A stretch of 64,000 nt of DNA from an uncultured Eubacteriales bacterium (GTDB lineage Bacteria; Bacillota; Clostridia; Oscillospirales; CAG-382). Location: contig CAKSCV010000013.1 in NCBI GenBank assembly GCA_934444645.1, positions 10,704 through 74,703 on the forward strand, written 5' to 3'. The notes beneath the pieces are model-generated. The model was not told the DNA's origin. It worked only from the letters and a program-made list of their open reading frames with translations, and ran no database searches. Position numbers and translations under genes: made by a program. This document shows, in pieces, positions 17,077 through 25,993 of this stretch; the stretch's first letter is position 1, and the number at the start of each line of letters is the position of its first letter.

Positions 17077-18246
17077 TTATCGGATCTCTTTCAAAAACGC
17101 TTCCATGCGTTCGAGTGCCTTGCAGATATGATCCACCGAATAAGCATAGGAAATGCGGGCAAAGCCTTCGCCGCTAGCGCCGAACGCCGTTCCGGGAACG
17201 ATGGCGCAGTGTTTGGAATATAGCAGCTTCTCGCAGAAGTCTTCCGACGTAAGGCCGTACTTGCCGATATTCGGGAATACGTAGAACGCGCCCTCCGGCT
17301 CAAAGCACTCAAGACCGATGTCGCTAAGCCCCTTTAACAGCAGCTTGCGGCGCTGGTCATAGTGCTCACGCATATATTCGATGTCCGCATCGCCGTCGCA
17401 GGCGGCCTTGATGCCGGCATACTGTGCCATGGTCGGTGCGCACATAATGCAGTATTGGTGAATCTTTAACATCTGCTTTGTGATTTCTTTGGGTGCGCAG
17501 ACATAGCCGAGACGCCAGCCGGTCATGGCATACGTCTTGGAAAAACCGCCGACAAAAATCGTCCGATCCCACATGGACGGAATCGAGGCGAAGGAGGTGT
17601 GCTTGCGGCCATAGGTCAATTCCCCGTAAATTTCATCGGTAAGCACCACGATATCCGTATTCCGAAGCACATCCGCAATGCGCTGCAGTTCTTCGGCGGT
17701 CATAATAGCGCCGGTCGGGTTATTGGGGTACGGCAGCACAAGCATTTTCGTTTTGGGCGTGATGTGCTCTTTGAGAAGCTCCGGTGTGAGCTTGAATTTA
17801 TCCTCAGCACGCGTCGGCAGCGGCACAGCAACGCCGCCGACAAGCTCGGTGATGGGCGCATAGCTGACATACGACGGCTCGACCACCAAAACCTCGTCGC
17901 CCGGCTCGACGATGGCGCGGATGGCAAGGTCGATGGCTTCGCTGCCGCCGACCGTGACGATCATCTCGTCCTTCGGGTTGTATTTCACGTTGAAGCGGCG
18001 TTCGAGATAGGCGGCAATGGCTTCACGGAATGACAAAAGGCCGGAATTGGAGGTATAATAGGTCTTGCCCTTTTCCAAGGAATCGATGGCGGCGTCGCGG
18101 ATATGCCACGGCGTGACAAAGTCCGGCTGGCCGACCGTAAGCGAAACCACATCGTCCATTTCGTCGAGAATGTCAAAAAACTTGCGGATGCCCGACGGTT
18201 TGAGTGCGGTCGCTTTTCCGGAAAGGACTTTGGAGTAATCGATCAT
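17077..18246 (-). CDS. class I aminotransferase (PatA/AspC-like)
   Basis: This 389-residue PLP enzyme has the fold-type I pattern: the N-terminal VSLTVGQPDFVTP, TYYTSNSGLLSFREAIA, the PNNPTGA loop, and Lys237 in GGFSKTYAMTGWRLGY binding PLP. The closest recognisable group is aspartate/aromatic/N-acetyl-LL-DAP-type aminotransferases; the substrate cannot be settled by eye. The start overlaps the stop of the upstream Lrp/AsnC regulator (TGATG), so the two are translationally coupled. This points to control by an amino acid ligand. Confidence 0.92.
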   Translation of the reverse strand: MIDYSKVLSGKATALKPSGIRKFFDILDEMDDVVSLTVGQPDFVTPWHIRDAAIDSLEKGKTYYTSNSGLLSFREAIAAYLERRFNVKYNPKDEMIVTVGGSEAIDLAIRAIVEPGDEVLVVEPSYVSYAPITELVGGVAVPLPTRAEDKFKLTPELLKEHITPKTKMLVLPYPNNPTGAIMTAEELQRIADVLRNTDIVVLTDEIYGELTYGRKHTSFASIPSMWDRTIFVGGFSKTYAMTGWRLGYVCAPKEITKQMLKIHQYCIMCAPTMAQYAGIKAACDGDADIEYMREHYDQRRKLLLKGLSDIGLECFEPEGAFYVFPNIGKYGLTSEDFCEKLLYSKHCAIVPGTAFGASGEGFARISYAYSVDHICKALERMEAFLKEIR

Positions 18247-18740
18247 CAGAGTATGCCTTCCCTTTCGTCTTTTTCGGGAGCATGACCGAAGATCACGCCT
18301 TTATCCTTATAGGTGCGAAGCACAAAATGGGTTCCGGTCGACAGCACACCCTCGATGGGAGCAAGCTTTTCGGCGACAAACAGTGCCACTTCCTTTAAGC
18401 TTTTGCCTTCGATGAGCAGCAAGAAGTCGAAGGCGCCGCTCATGAGGTGCATATCGCGCACCTCCGGGAAATGATAAATGCGCTCGGCGATCTTTTCAAA
18501 GCCGCGGTCGGCCTGCGGTGTTACGCGCAATTCAATAAAAGCCGTGACGCTCTCTTTTTCGGTTTTTTCCCAGTCAACGATGGCTTTATAGCCAAGCAGT
18601 GTGCCGTCTGACTCAAATTCTTCAATCAGTTTTTTGATATCTTCGGGTTTCTCATCTAACATAATGGCAATGGTGTCTGCCGAAAGCCGTGCATCGTTTT
18701 CCAACAGCTCCAAAACCTTGCGTTTGGTCATTGTATCCAT
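18246..18740 (-). CDS. Lrp/AsnC-family transcriptional regulator
   Basis: The N-terminal ~60 residues form a winged helix-turn-helix (VLELLENDARLSADTIAIML) and residues ~70-155 a RAM ligand-binding domain with VTAFIELRVTP and FPEVRDMHLMSGAFDFLLLIEGK. Lrp/AsnC proteins assemble as dimers or octamers and respond to amino acids. Start 18740 is chosen because AAAGGA lies 10 bases upstream. Overlap with the aminotransferase gene suggests that it controls that operon, probably including itself. Confidence 0.93.
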   Translation of the reverse strand: MDTMTKRKVLELLENDARLSADTIAIMLDEKPEDIKKLIEEFESDGTLLGYKAIVDWEKTEKESVTAFIELRVTPQADRGFEKIAERIYHFPEVRDMHLMSGAFDFLLLIEGKSLKEVALFVAEKLAPIEGVLSTGTHFVLRTYKDKGVIFGHAPEKDEREGIL

Positions 18741-18782
18741 TCTTCTCGAATCCTTTCTTCGCAGCAAGCAGAAGCCGAATGC

Positions 18783-19451
18783 TTATTTTTCGGGCTTGTC
18801 GAGGTCTTCCGTATTTTCGGTGCTCTCAGTATTTTCCGTGTTATCGGTATTTTCGGCATTGTCAGCCGCTTCACCGTTGTCAGCCGTATCGGCCTTTTGG
18901 GCATTATCATCGGCAGCTTTGTCATCGGACACATCCGAAGCGGCTTTGTCATCGGCGCTTTCGGTTTCGCCGCTTAAGAACGATTTCACGCCGTCCTTGG
19001 TATATTCCATGGTGACGGTATCGTTGCCGAGAAGACCGGAGACCGTAATGCGCTCCCCGTCGCAGTTAACCTTTTCGCCTTTGGCGATCAGATAGACGCT
19101 GCCGGCTTCATCTTCCTCGGTAAAGGTAAGAACGCCGTTTGCGGTCACGTCAAACGTTCCCTTGCATTCGGTCGGTTCTTCACCGACCGCAGCGACCGTC
19201 AAAACAAACGTGCCGTCGCTTTGCAGCGTCAGCTCATTGGTGTCAAACGATTCGAGAGAGAGCTTTGTCTCCTTGTTGGTGTTCTTTACGGCGCGCAAGG
19301 TATACGTGCCTGCGGCGGCTTCAGCCGTCATGTTTTCAATTGTTTCGTTTGTCGCGTCGTTGACAGCATCTTTCACGGGCCCAGAGGAGCCGCACGCGGC
19401 AAACGTAACGGCGGTCGCCGCAGCGATAAGAGCAAGTAGCAGTTTTTTCAT
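18783..19451 (-). CDS. lipoprotein with acidic repeat tail
   Basis: A lipoprotein signal peptide (MKKLLLALIAAATAVTFAAC) ends in a lipobox with Cys20, so the mature 203-residue protein should be anchored outside the membrane. A beta-rich middle part with TLRAVKNTNKETKLSLESF and LTLQSDGTFVLTV resembles lipocalin-like domains of Firmicutes lipoproteins. The last ~50 residues are a low-complexity run of Asp, Asn, Glu, Thr and Ala, highly acidic and probably unstructured. Function is unknown. It has a good promoter of its own; the Lrp/AsnC gene begins 43 bases downstream, so the operon may be read through. Confidence 0.85.
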   Translation of the reverse strand: MKKLLLALIAAATAVTFAACGSSGPVKDAVNDATNETIENMTAEAAAGTYTLRAVKNTNKETKLSLESFDTNELTLQSDGTFVLTVAAVGEEPTECKGTFDVTANGVLTFTEEDEAGSVYLIAKGEKVNCDGERITVSGLLGNDTVTMEYTKDGVKSFLSGETESADDKAASDVSDDKAADDNAQKADTADNGEAADNAENTDNTENTESTENTEDLDKPEK

Positions 19452-19537
19452 AAGAAACAGTCCTTTCCGATTTTCAGGTTTCCGAACGGTGCACATAAAA
19501 ACGTCCGTTTCGGCAGCAAAAAATATATTTACAGTAT

Positions 19538-19566
19538 ATCATAGCACAAAATATATGAAAAATCAA
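19538..19566 (-). promoter_or_regulatory. promoter of the lipoprotein gene
   Basis: Minus-strand TTGATT (plus 19561-19566) and TATGAT (plus 19538-19543) with a 17-base spacer. Confidence 0.75.
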
Positions 19567-19585
19567 GATGCAAAGTCTTAAAACG

Positions 19586-19626
19586 CAAAAAAACACGAAA
19601 GATCACCCGACCTTTCGTGTTTTTTT
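19586..19626 (-). terminator. terminator of the polysaccharide deacetylase gene
   Basis: AAAAACACGAAAG and CTTTCGTGTTTTT enclose a short loop with long A and T runs, so it can act in both directions. It lies about 50 bases beyond the deacetylase stop. Confidence 0.9.
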
Positions 19627-19674
19627 CTGACTGTTCACTTGTTACAGGCGTTGACCGTTTATATGCACCGAACG

Positions 19675-20532
19675 CTATGCCAAATGCACGGTCTCGCCCG
19701 GATCGATCCGATACAGCACGCCGTCGGCATCCAAAAAGACCGAAAGCAGGGACGGGTTGTAAACGGTATGGCCGTCGGCACTGTAAAGCAGCCGTTTATA
19801 GGCGGTGACATAGTCGTAGATCTCGATGTTGGTGGCAAACCAAATCTCGTCACTCGCCGCAAATTTTTGGCAGATTTCTTCGATGAGATTCCAATTGTTG
19901 TTATTATCGAATTCGTAGCTGTGTCCCCAAATGTAGAAAAGACGGCAGTTTCTTCTGGCATGGTAGGCCTTCGTGGAAATATCCAGCTTCAAAAACTCGT
20001 CGATCCACTCCATGATTTTGGGGTTGTTGTGGTGCGCCGTCGGAATCCAGGCATGAAAATCCGACGGAAGCATAAACGCATTGTTGTCCCCGGCAAGGGA
20101 GCGGGAATAGGCAATATCCAGCTCGGTCAAAACCTGCTTGACCGCTTCATAGCTTCCGAAATTGCCGAACAGGGTGATGCCGCTGTCAGGATAGGCCATG
20201 CCGCGGATAATACGGCCGCATTTTTCCTCAAGCGCCAGCCGGCAGTCAAGCACTTCGCGCACACATTCGATCGGCCGAAGATTGCCGGTCGGGCGGTGAT
20301 TTGCGCCATGGATGGCAATTTCGTGGCCTTTGTCGAGAAAAATTCGCTTGATCTGCTCTTTGTCATAGACGGTTCTTCCGCGTGCAGCATCGCAGTTGAA
20401 GTTAAAGGTTCCTTTGACTCCGTATTTATCGAAAATACCTGCAAGCCGTTCATCCTGCGGGATGCCGTCGTCGTAGCTGAAAGTGACGGCCTTGGCTTTG
20501 CCGTCCGGATAGCGCATAAATACCGATCGCAT
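19675..20532 (-). CDS. polysaccharide deacetylase (NodB-like, carbohydrate esterase 4 fold)
   Basis: The 285-residue protein lacks a signal peptide, so it is probably cytoplasmic. The NodB metal-binding pattern is present: the Asp-Asp doublet in TFSYDDGIP and the His pair in EIAIHGANHRPT. A later YIWGHSYEFD supplies a further conserved His. CE4 enzymes remove acetyl groups from N-acetyl or O-acetyl sugars; related intracellular members act on oligosaccharides released by other hydrolases. It has its own promoter and terminator and lies just downstream of the isomerase/841-residue gene pair. Confidence 0.88.
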   Translation of the reverse strand: MRSVFMRYPDGKAKAVTFSYDDGIPQDERLAGIFDKYGVKGTFNFNCDAARGRTVYDKEQIKRIFLDKGHEIAIHGANHRPTGNLRPIECVREVLDCRLALEEKCGRIIRGMAYPDSGITLFGNFGSYEAVKQVLTELDIAYSRSLAGDNNAFMLPSDFHAWIPTAHHNNPKIMEWIDEFLKLDISTKAYHARRNCRLFYIWGHSYEFDNNNNWNLIEEICQKFAASDEIWFATNIEIYDYVTAYKRLLYSADGHTVYNPSLLSVFLDADGVLYRIDPGETVHLA

Positions 20533-20566
20533 AGAGATTCTCCTCTCGTGTTTTTAAGATACGACT

Positions 20567-20595
20567 ATTGTATCACAAAGTTTTCCGAAAAGCAA
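20567..20595 (-). promoter_or_regulatory. promoter of the polysaccharide deacetylase gene
   Basis: Minus-strand TTGCTT (plus 20590-20595) and TACAAT (plus 20567-20572) with a 17-base spacer; an AGAGGAGA ribosome site follows before the start codon. Confidence 0.65.
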
Positions 20596-20596
20596 G

Positions 20597-20631
20597 AAAA
20601 AACGGTCTGCCGCGCGGACAAACCGTTTTTT
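20597..20631 (-). terminator. terminator of the 841-residue protein gene
   Basis: AAAAAACGGT and ACCGTTTTTT enclose a GC-rich loop with a small inner helix, about 20 bases after the stop. It overlaps the -35 region of the next promoter. Confidence 0.8.
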
Positions 20632-20650
20632 GTATGATTTTGTATGCCTT

Positions 20651-23176
20651 TTAGTCCTGCGGACGTAAAAATTCCAGCCTCTTGTAATCGCCGAAATTTT
20701 CTTTTTCCTGCCAGCATATGGTAAGTCTGCCGGTCACATGGCGTGCGATATAGCAGCCGCGCTCTTTGTCGTATTCCGTTTCGATATTCTGTCCGGCATA
20801 GGTGCGGACTGCCCAATCGTCCTTGTCCTCGTCCACGCACCGCATAAACGCCGAGCCGCCGTGTGTCGGATAAAACGTGACTTCGGCATCGATAAGCCCG
20901 TGCATATCGAGCCGTTCGTCGTTATCGAAATGCGTTTCGGGGCTGCCCTTTTTGAGCGTGATTTTGGATTTGGCTGCTTGCTTGACAAAAATGCGGCAGT
21001 CGGTGTGGTTCCAACGGCTTAGCGGATACGTGCCAACGCTGTTTTCGATGATAAATTCCATGTTGTCCGGCACGGGCGCACCGTCGGGCGTGGACATATG
21101 CAGCCGCACGGTCGCGTCCTTGGAAAACAGATTGAACCACAGTGCGCCGCGGCATTTTGAGAACAGGAAGAGCGGCAGCTTGTCGTTGACGTCATAGCAT
21201 TCAAAGCGCATCGGATAGCCAAAAAGTGCCATTCCGGCACGAAGCAAAAGCGCCGACGGGAAGTTTTCGGTCTGCTTGTAAAGCGGCGGCAGATGCCCTT
21301 CGATCTTGCGCTTGTGCGGGAACGAGCCGCGCACCCAGAACACTTTTCCGTTTCCGTTTTTGCCGCATTTGTCGGAAAAAACCGCATACACACGTGTGTT
21401 TTCGCCGGCTGAAGCCGTGCAGACGACCTCTGACGTGCCTTCGCCATCCGTCACCTCATAAGCGCCGCCGTTCGACACAAGCGCGTCGTGCATGAGCGTT
21501 TGCGCACGCGTGCCGACCTCGGCGGTATCAAGCGGCAGAGAGGTTTCGATGTTCAAAACGCCTTCAAGCGGCTCTTCGGCAAGTGCAAGACCGAGAGCGG
21601 CACGAAGCCGTTCCGAAGCATACCGTGTCGAGCCATACAGCATAACGCGTGCGCCGGCATCCAACGCTTCGAACAAAGCGTGTTCAAGCGCACTGTCCGC
21701 TTCGGGAACCGGCAGGAGAAGCAGCGTGTTTAACAGCCCAGTTTTGTCGGCCGGGATGAAATTGCCGTCGGAAAGGACGGTGTTGACCGGGAACCCGTGG
21801 TCGATGGCACTCTCGATATACCAATCGTCCATAAACATCCGCTCCATATGGCCGTCGGCAAGACCGAGCCTGCAATAGGCGTCAAACGGGTAGACCCACG
21901 TCACAAGACCAGGTTCATCCGGAAAATCGTTGAAGGCGGTCAGCATATGCGGCGTCATTTCGTTCGCGCCGCGTGCCGGAATCCGCCCGAAGGAATCGTC
22001 CGCCGTCAAAAAGTCGAGCGCATACGGATGCGTGACATTAAGATTTTCATCCAGACGCGTCACGGCAAGCGGCAGATAAATGTCGTGCGGACTGCGGTCG
22101 TAGCGGTCGAACCACGGCGAATTGAGCCACCATGGGTCATGCGAATAGTAGCGGAAGGCATAGCCGTTTTTCGGAAGAACGGCGATATGGCTCATAAAGC
22201 CGGAAAGCTCAAGACCGAACCGATAGTCCATAGCCGCCCAAGGCGAATTGGGAGGCGCGACGATATTCTGCTTGTAGATGACATCGATCGGGCAGCCGTG
22301 TGCGGCAATGTCCATGCCGGTTGACAGGTTGCTGCCGCGCGTTTCGATGACGGTATCGCCGATCTCGGCGTTGAAATAGTCCCAGAATTCGGCAATGGCT
22401 TCGCGGATGCGCTTAGCACCCGAAAAATCGAATTTTTCGCCGTCGAACAGCTCACCGACCCAGTTCCACGACGCAAGCGAAAAGCCGAAGCCGTTGGACA
22501 GCCACAGGTAGTCAAAGCCGACCGCCTTTTTCAATGCCATAAACTGTCTGCCCAAAAATTCGCCGATGTGCGTGTCCTCCGGAATGCCGTCCGGATAGGC
22601 GGCGTAGGCGCGTTTTTCGGCGTGCAGGCGTGCCGCGCAGTGCAGCCACTGGTTTTTGCCCATGATGTCGCCCTTGGCGATTTCCGGATGACGCTCATAT
22701 TTGAACGCCGAATACGCAAATTCCGGGCCGGGATCAAAGGTTTCGCCGACCTGAATCTCCATGCCGGTCATTTCCTTGCCGACGCGCTTTAAGGTATCGA
22801 TGATGTTTTTCAAATCCCGATAGGTCATTTCCGGCGGATTTTCCATATAGTAAATGGGAAGCTGATGGAGCGAACGCGCCTTTTTGGCTTCCTCGCCCTT
22901 GATGCTTCTGTCCCAGTTGCCGATGCCGATGTATTTGCACCATTCGAACGGCCTGTCAAGGTCGCCGGTGAATTCGAAAATTTCGCTGCCGTCGCTTGTC
23001 CACAGCAGCACCGAGCAGCCGGAGGCATATTCAAGCAAGGCTGCCCATTTTTTATAGTAGTCGCGGCAGACCTTTTCGATACCGGCAAGGCTTTTGTCGT
23101 AGCCGAACGGCTTTAAGCTGAGCTCAAGACAGACGCGTCCGGCGTCGGTAGTCGAACGGTATTCGTAGTTAAACAT
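20651..23176 (-). CDS. uncharacterised 841-residue protein, possibly carbohydrate-active
   Basis: I do not recognise the family. There is no signal peptide or membrane helix, so it is probably cytoplasmic. Aromatic- and acid-rich segments such as LWLSNGFGFSLASWNW (about residues 226-241), the ETRGSN stretch and YYSHDPWWLNSPWF resemble the active-site loops of barrel-type glycosidases, with about 250 residues of beta-rich sequence at the C terminus. The gene starts 3 bases after the stop of the sugar-isomerase gene, with a GGAGGATTAG ribosome site inside that gene, so the two proteins are made together. A hydrolase or phosphorylase acting before the isomerase is a reasonable guess, not a demonstrated role. 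Confidence 0.7.
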   Translation of the reverse strand: MFNYEYRSTTDAGRVCLELSLKPFGYDKSLAGIEKVCRDYYKKWAALLEYASGCSVLLWTSDGSEIFEFTGDLDRPFEWCKYIGIGNWDRSIKGEEAKKARSLHQLPIYYMENPPEMTYRDLKNIIDTLKRVGKEMTGMEIQVGETFDPGPEFAYSAFKYERHPEIAKGDIMGKNQWLHCAARLHAEKRAYAAYPDGIPEDTHIGEFLGRQFMALKKAVGFDYLWLSNGFGFSLASWNWVGELFDGEKFDFSGAKRIREAIAEFWDYFNAEIGDTVIETRGSNLSTGMDIAAHGCPIDVIYKQNIVAPPNSPWAAMDYRFGLELSGFMSHIAVLPKNGYAFRYYSHDPWWLNSPWFDRYDRSPHDIYLPLAVTRLDENLNVTHPYALDFLTADDSFGRIPARGANEMTPHMLTAFNDFPDEPGLVTWVYPFDAYCRLGLADGHMERMFMDDWYIESAIDHGFPVNTVLSDGNFIPADKTGLLNTLLLLPVPEADSALEHALFEALDAGARVMLYGSTRYASERLRAALGLALAEEPLEGVLNIETSLPLDTAEVGTRAQTLMHDALVSNGGAYEVTDGEGTSEVVCTASAGENTRVYAVFSDKCGKNGNGKVFWVRGSFPHKRKIEGHLPPLYKQTENFPSALLLRAGMALFGYPMRFECYDVNDKLPLFLFSKCRGALWFNLFSKDATVRLHMSTPDGAPVPDNMEFIIENSVGTYPLSRWNHTDCRIFVKQAAKSKITLKKGSPETHFDNDERLDMHGLIDAEVTFYPTHGGSAFMRCVDEDKDDWAVRTYAGQNIETEYDKERGCYIARHVTGRLTICWQEKENFGDYKRLEFLRPQD

Positions 23177-23179
23177 GGT

Positions 23180-24619
23180 CTAATCCTCCAGAACTTTGGT
23201 AAGCGGAATATCCGCCATACGCGCAAAAATCTCGATTTCTTCGGTGTGATTTCCCACGCCGAGCGCCAAATGATGGGTCGGTGCGGCGGCACACCATTTT
23301 TCGACAAAGCGGCAGGCCGGAATCGAAAAACGGCATTTGGTGTTGGTGTTGCCGGTCTGCGGAATGGCGCCGGGCAGTGATTCGCCGACCGCAGAAATCA
23401 GCTTCAGCGACCCGGTTCGGTCAACCGAACACGATAGCAGCGTAACGTCGCCGGTTTTGAGCTTGAATTCGACCGAAACGCCCGAACCGCTCTTTCCGTG
23501 GAACTTTTTGAGCTTGCGCAAGATCGGCTTTTCGTTGCTGATATTGATGTTATGCGGCCCATCATGTCCCACAAGCACGATATCGTCATGGATATCAAAC
23601 GGATGCAGCTCGGCAAACGAGCCGCCGGCTCCCACGCTTTTTAAGATCATCATGGCAGCGGCGGTTTTGAGGTCGGCTTCGCCGGCAAGCGGAATGCCGC
23701 GGCTGGTAAGCAGGGTATTGCCGATGATAAGATTGGCGGCGATATCTTCGTATTCGTTGCCGTGTTCGCCTTTATAGAAGTAGGCAAGCGCGGAAAGGCC
23801 ATTGTTCGTCACGAGCTTATCCAGCGCAACGGCGTTGCGTGCCGCCCCAGCAAGATCGCTCTCCCCGACATGGTCGGTGAGGGGATCATTGGACGGCTCG
23901 CGGATATCAAAAATGCTCTTGATCTCCTCGACCTTAGCCTTGACCTCGGCGTCGGTCGCGCCATGCACATAGTCGGCAAGCTCGCACATTTCGAGCATTT
24001 TGACATGAGCACCGAAGGTACGTGAAAAGGCAGTCGGATCGGTGTTCATGTCGTACATCCCGTCGTAGGTATGGCCGAGATAGCCGAATTTGGCATATTT
24101 GAAAGCGGCAAGCGCGGTGACGGCGCGTTCATAGATGCCGACGCGGCGGCGGATTTCCTCGGTGCGGCTTTCTGCCTCGACAAGGAAAAACGGAGCCGGT
24201 GCGCCGAGGCGTTCATACACGCCGGAAAATTCGGGAAGTGAGCAGATATCGTCGTTGCAAAGCTGCATATAGGTGGTGGTTTTGGCGTAATCAAGCCGGT
24301 CGAGCGGCTGGATAGCTACCAAAATCTGCGGCACGTGCAAATATTTGGCAAACGGGAACACAACAGCCGAGGTGACATAGGTGGACATGATGATGAAAAG
24401 TGCGTCGAGATCGGCGCTCTCGGCGCGCTTCAGCGCTTCAAAGGACGTATCGATATCATCGACAAAGCCGAGCTCAACAAGGTCGCTTGCGCCGGAAAAA
24501 TAGGTTTTGAAGGTTTGCTGCTTTTGCATGAGGGTTTCCTTTAAGCCGTCAAATTGCGGCCAATAGAGGAAGTGTCCCATGCCGATAATACCGATACGCG
24601 GTTTTCGGGTATGCTTCAT
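23180..24619 (-). CDS. AraA/FucI-superfamily sugar isomerase-like protein
   Basis: The 479-residue protein has the general layout of L-arabinose/L-fucose isomerases: an N-terminal Rossmann-like part starting RIGIIGMGHFLYWPQF, a middle domain with YLGHTYDGMYDMNTDPT, and a C-terminal metal-binding part with GEADLKTAAAMMIL, HPFDIHDD and the late His in THHLALGVGNH. These Glu and His residues correspond in kind to the manganese ligands of AraA. Overall similarity is low, so the sugar may be unusual. It is the first gene of an operon with the 841-residue protein; AAAGGAGTGA precedes the start. Confidence 0.78.
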   Translation of the reverse strand: MKHTRKPRIGIIGMGHFLYWPQFDGLKETLMQKQQTFKTYFSGASDLVELGFVDDIDTSFEALKRAESADLDALFIIMSTYVTSAVVFPFAKYLHVPQILVAIQPLDRLDYAKTTTYMQLCNDDICSLPEFSGVYERLGAPAPFFLVEAESRTEEIRRRVGIYERAVTALAAFKYAKFGYLGHTYDGMYDMNTDPTAFSRTFGAHVKMLEMCELADYVHGATDAEVKAKVEEIKSIFDIREPSNDPLTDHVGESDLAGAARNAVALDKLVTNNGLSALAYFYKGEHGNEYEDIAANLIIGNTLLTSRGIPLAGEADLKTAAAMMILKSVGAGGSFAELHPFDIHDDIVLVGHDGPHNINISNEKPILRKLKKFHGKSGSGVSVEFKLKTGDVTLLSCSVDRTGSLKLISAVGESLPGAIPQTGNTNTKCRFSIPACRFVEKWCAAAPTHHLALGVGNHTEEIEIFARMADIPLTKVLED

Positions 24620-24659
24620 GACAAATCACTCCTTTTGGGGTTCGGTTGATTTCATAACA

Positions 24660-24688
24660 ATCATACACTCTTTTCAGACGTTTGTAAA
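24660..24688 (-). promoter_or_regulatory. promoter of the isomerase operon
   Basis: Minus-strand TTTACA (plus 24683-24688) and TATGAT (plus 24660-24665) with a 17-base spacer. Confidence 0.7.
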
Positions 24689-24709
24689 GAGGAAGTACCG
24701 ACCATATTC

Positions 24710-24762
24710 GCACAAAACGACCATATCGCAGGGCTATGTCTTGCGGCACGGTCGTTTTGTGC
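24710..24762. repeat. 13-bp inverted repeat upstream of the isomerase promoter
   Basis: GCACAAAACGACC and GGTCGTTTTGTGC are perfect inverted arms around a 27-base loop, 22 bases upstream of the -35 box. The distance suits an activator or repressor site; an old terminator is also possible. Two more small hairpins follow at about 24763-24805 (GCCCC/GGGGC and AACTTTTCG/CGAAAAGTT). Confidence 0.55.
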
Positions 24763-24810
24763 TGCCCCGAATGGGGCAAAACTTTTCGTGCAAACGAAAA
24801 GTTCCAAAAG

Positions 24811-25251
24811 TATTTAATTTGGTTTGTACGAATGTGTTATCTTTGTGCGCTGATTCGAGGTTTGCGATCCTCGGAGCTCCCTTAAAAAGGTTTTAATTGT
24901 TGCGGTGTGAAGATGTCACTGCGGTGGGCTGAATCGAGGTTTGCAGAACCTCGGAGCTCCCTGCGAAAGGGGACGTTTTTACGTTCTTTTTGCGTCGTGC
25001 AAAAAGAACCAAAAAGCACGCCAGAGGTTTGCGAACCTCTGGACTCCGGGGACGATTCAAATCGCCGGTCGATACGTGATTTTTTCTGAAATGACCGGCA
25101 TTCATCAAGTAACCGGTTTTGCGAAAAGCTGCAACTTCGCCGGGTATCGCCGGCAATGATTTGAATCGGTGCGACGCTCCGGCTTTACAGCACAAAATTA
25201 GAGCGAAGAGCAAAAGAACGGCTGTATTCTTTGCAGACAGTAGGTTAAGGG
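24811..25251 (+). repeat. structured interspersed repeat, copy A (class I, with head)
   Basis: A ~73-bp head starting TATTTAATTTGGTTTG is followed by a ~368-bp full element starting AAAAAGGTTTTAATT. The full element has, in order: a GAGGTTTGC..ACCTC hairpin, a GTTCTTTTTGC/GCAAAAAGAAC hairpin, a CCAGAGGTTTGC/ACCTCTGG hairpin, and a domain closed by CGATTCAAATC (25053-25063) with GATTTGAATCG (25158-25168). Inside it, GCCGG-T-CGATAC pairs with GTATCGCCGGC, ACCGG with CCGGT, and GCGAA (25121) with TTCGC (25136). A TACAGC/GCTGTA helix and ACAGTAGGTTAAGG end it. No convincing gene lies inside. Confidence 0.85.
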
Positions 25252-25545
25252 TGGTACAAACGGGAGGTGGAGGGTGGAAAAGAGTAACTTGGGTGAGAAT
25301 AAGGAAAGGTTTGTGCGAATAAAGATTTTTTGCACATAAAAAGGCGGTTTTTGCGAACAGTAAAAAGTTGTTCAAACAAGCGGTGTTTTGGTTGCGAAAA
25401 CGAGAGGCTTTTGAGGGTAAAGCGTAAAGCTTTCTGTAAACGAAAACCTTTTGTTTTGCGGAAAAGAACAGCATTTTCAACTCATGCAAAGCAATCCGAT
25501 AAAGAAAAGCTTTTTTCAGCATACTAAAATTTCAAATTTGCACTG
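25252..25545. other. non-coding stretch between repeat copies A and B
   Basis: About 290 AT-rich bases between convergent repeats. I see no ribosome site with a plausible gene, no promoter pair and no terminator here; the open frames run into the repeats and look accidental. Confidence 0.5.
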
Positions 25546-25990
25546 CACCAAAGCTAACGCGCAACTGCAAATTTTATCCGCGATAACCTACTGTGAGCTT
25601 GCAGTACAATAACTCTTTTTCGAAAAACATCGGTCTTGCGTCTGCACTACGGTAACCCTTTCGCACCGATTCAAAGCCTTTTCGCCAGCGTTTTGTGGGC
25701 AAAACCGGTTTCGATACGAGCCGCCGGAAAACTTTGCAAAATCACTTCCGGCAGAGCTTTGAATCGTCCCCGGAGTCCAGAGGTTCGCAAACCTCTGGTG
25801 TGCTTTTTGGTTCTTTTTGCACAACGCAAAAAGAATAAATCCGTTCCCTTTGCAGGGAGCTTCGAGGTCACGCAAACCTCGAATCAGCACACAAAGATAA
25901 CAACTTCGCACCGCAACAATTAAAACCTTTTTCAGGGAGATTCGAGGTTTTCCAAACCTCGAATCAGCGCACCGCAATGGCAGCTTCCCA
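25546..25990 (-). repeat. structured interspersed repeat, copy B (class II, reverse orientation)
   Basis: Read on the minus strand this has the same head, the same three hairpins and the same closing stem CGATTCAAA/TTTGAATCGGTGCGA as copy A. The domain inside is different: GCCGGAA pairs with TTCCGGC (plus 25723-25729 and 25746-25752), followed by GTAGTGCAGACGCAAGAC and TTGTACTGCA. The whole unit is repeated about 448 bp further on as copy C with very high similarity. Confidence 0.85.
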
Positions 25991-25993
25991 CCG

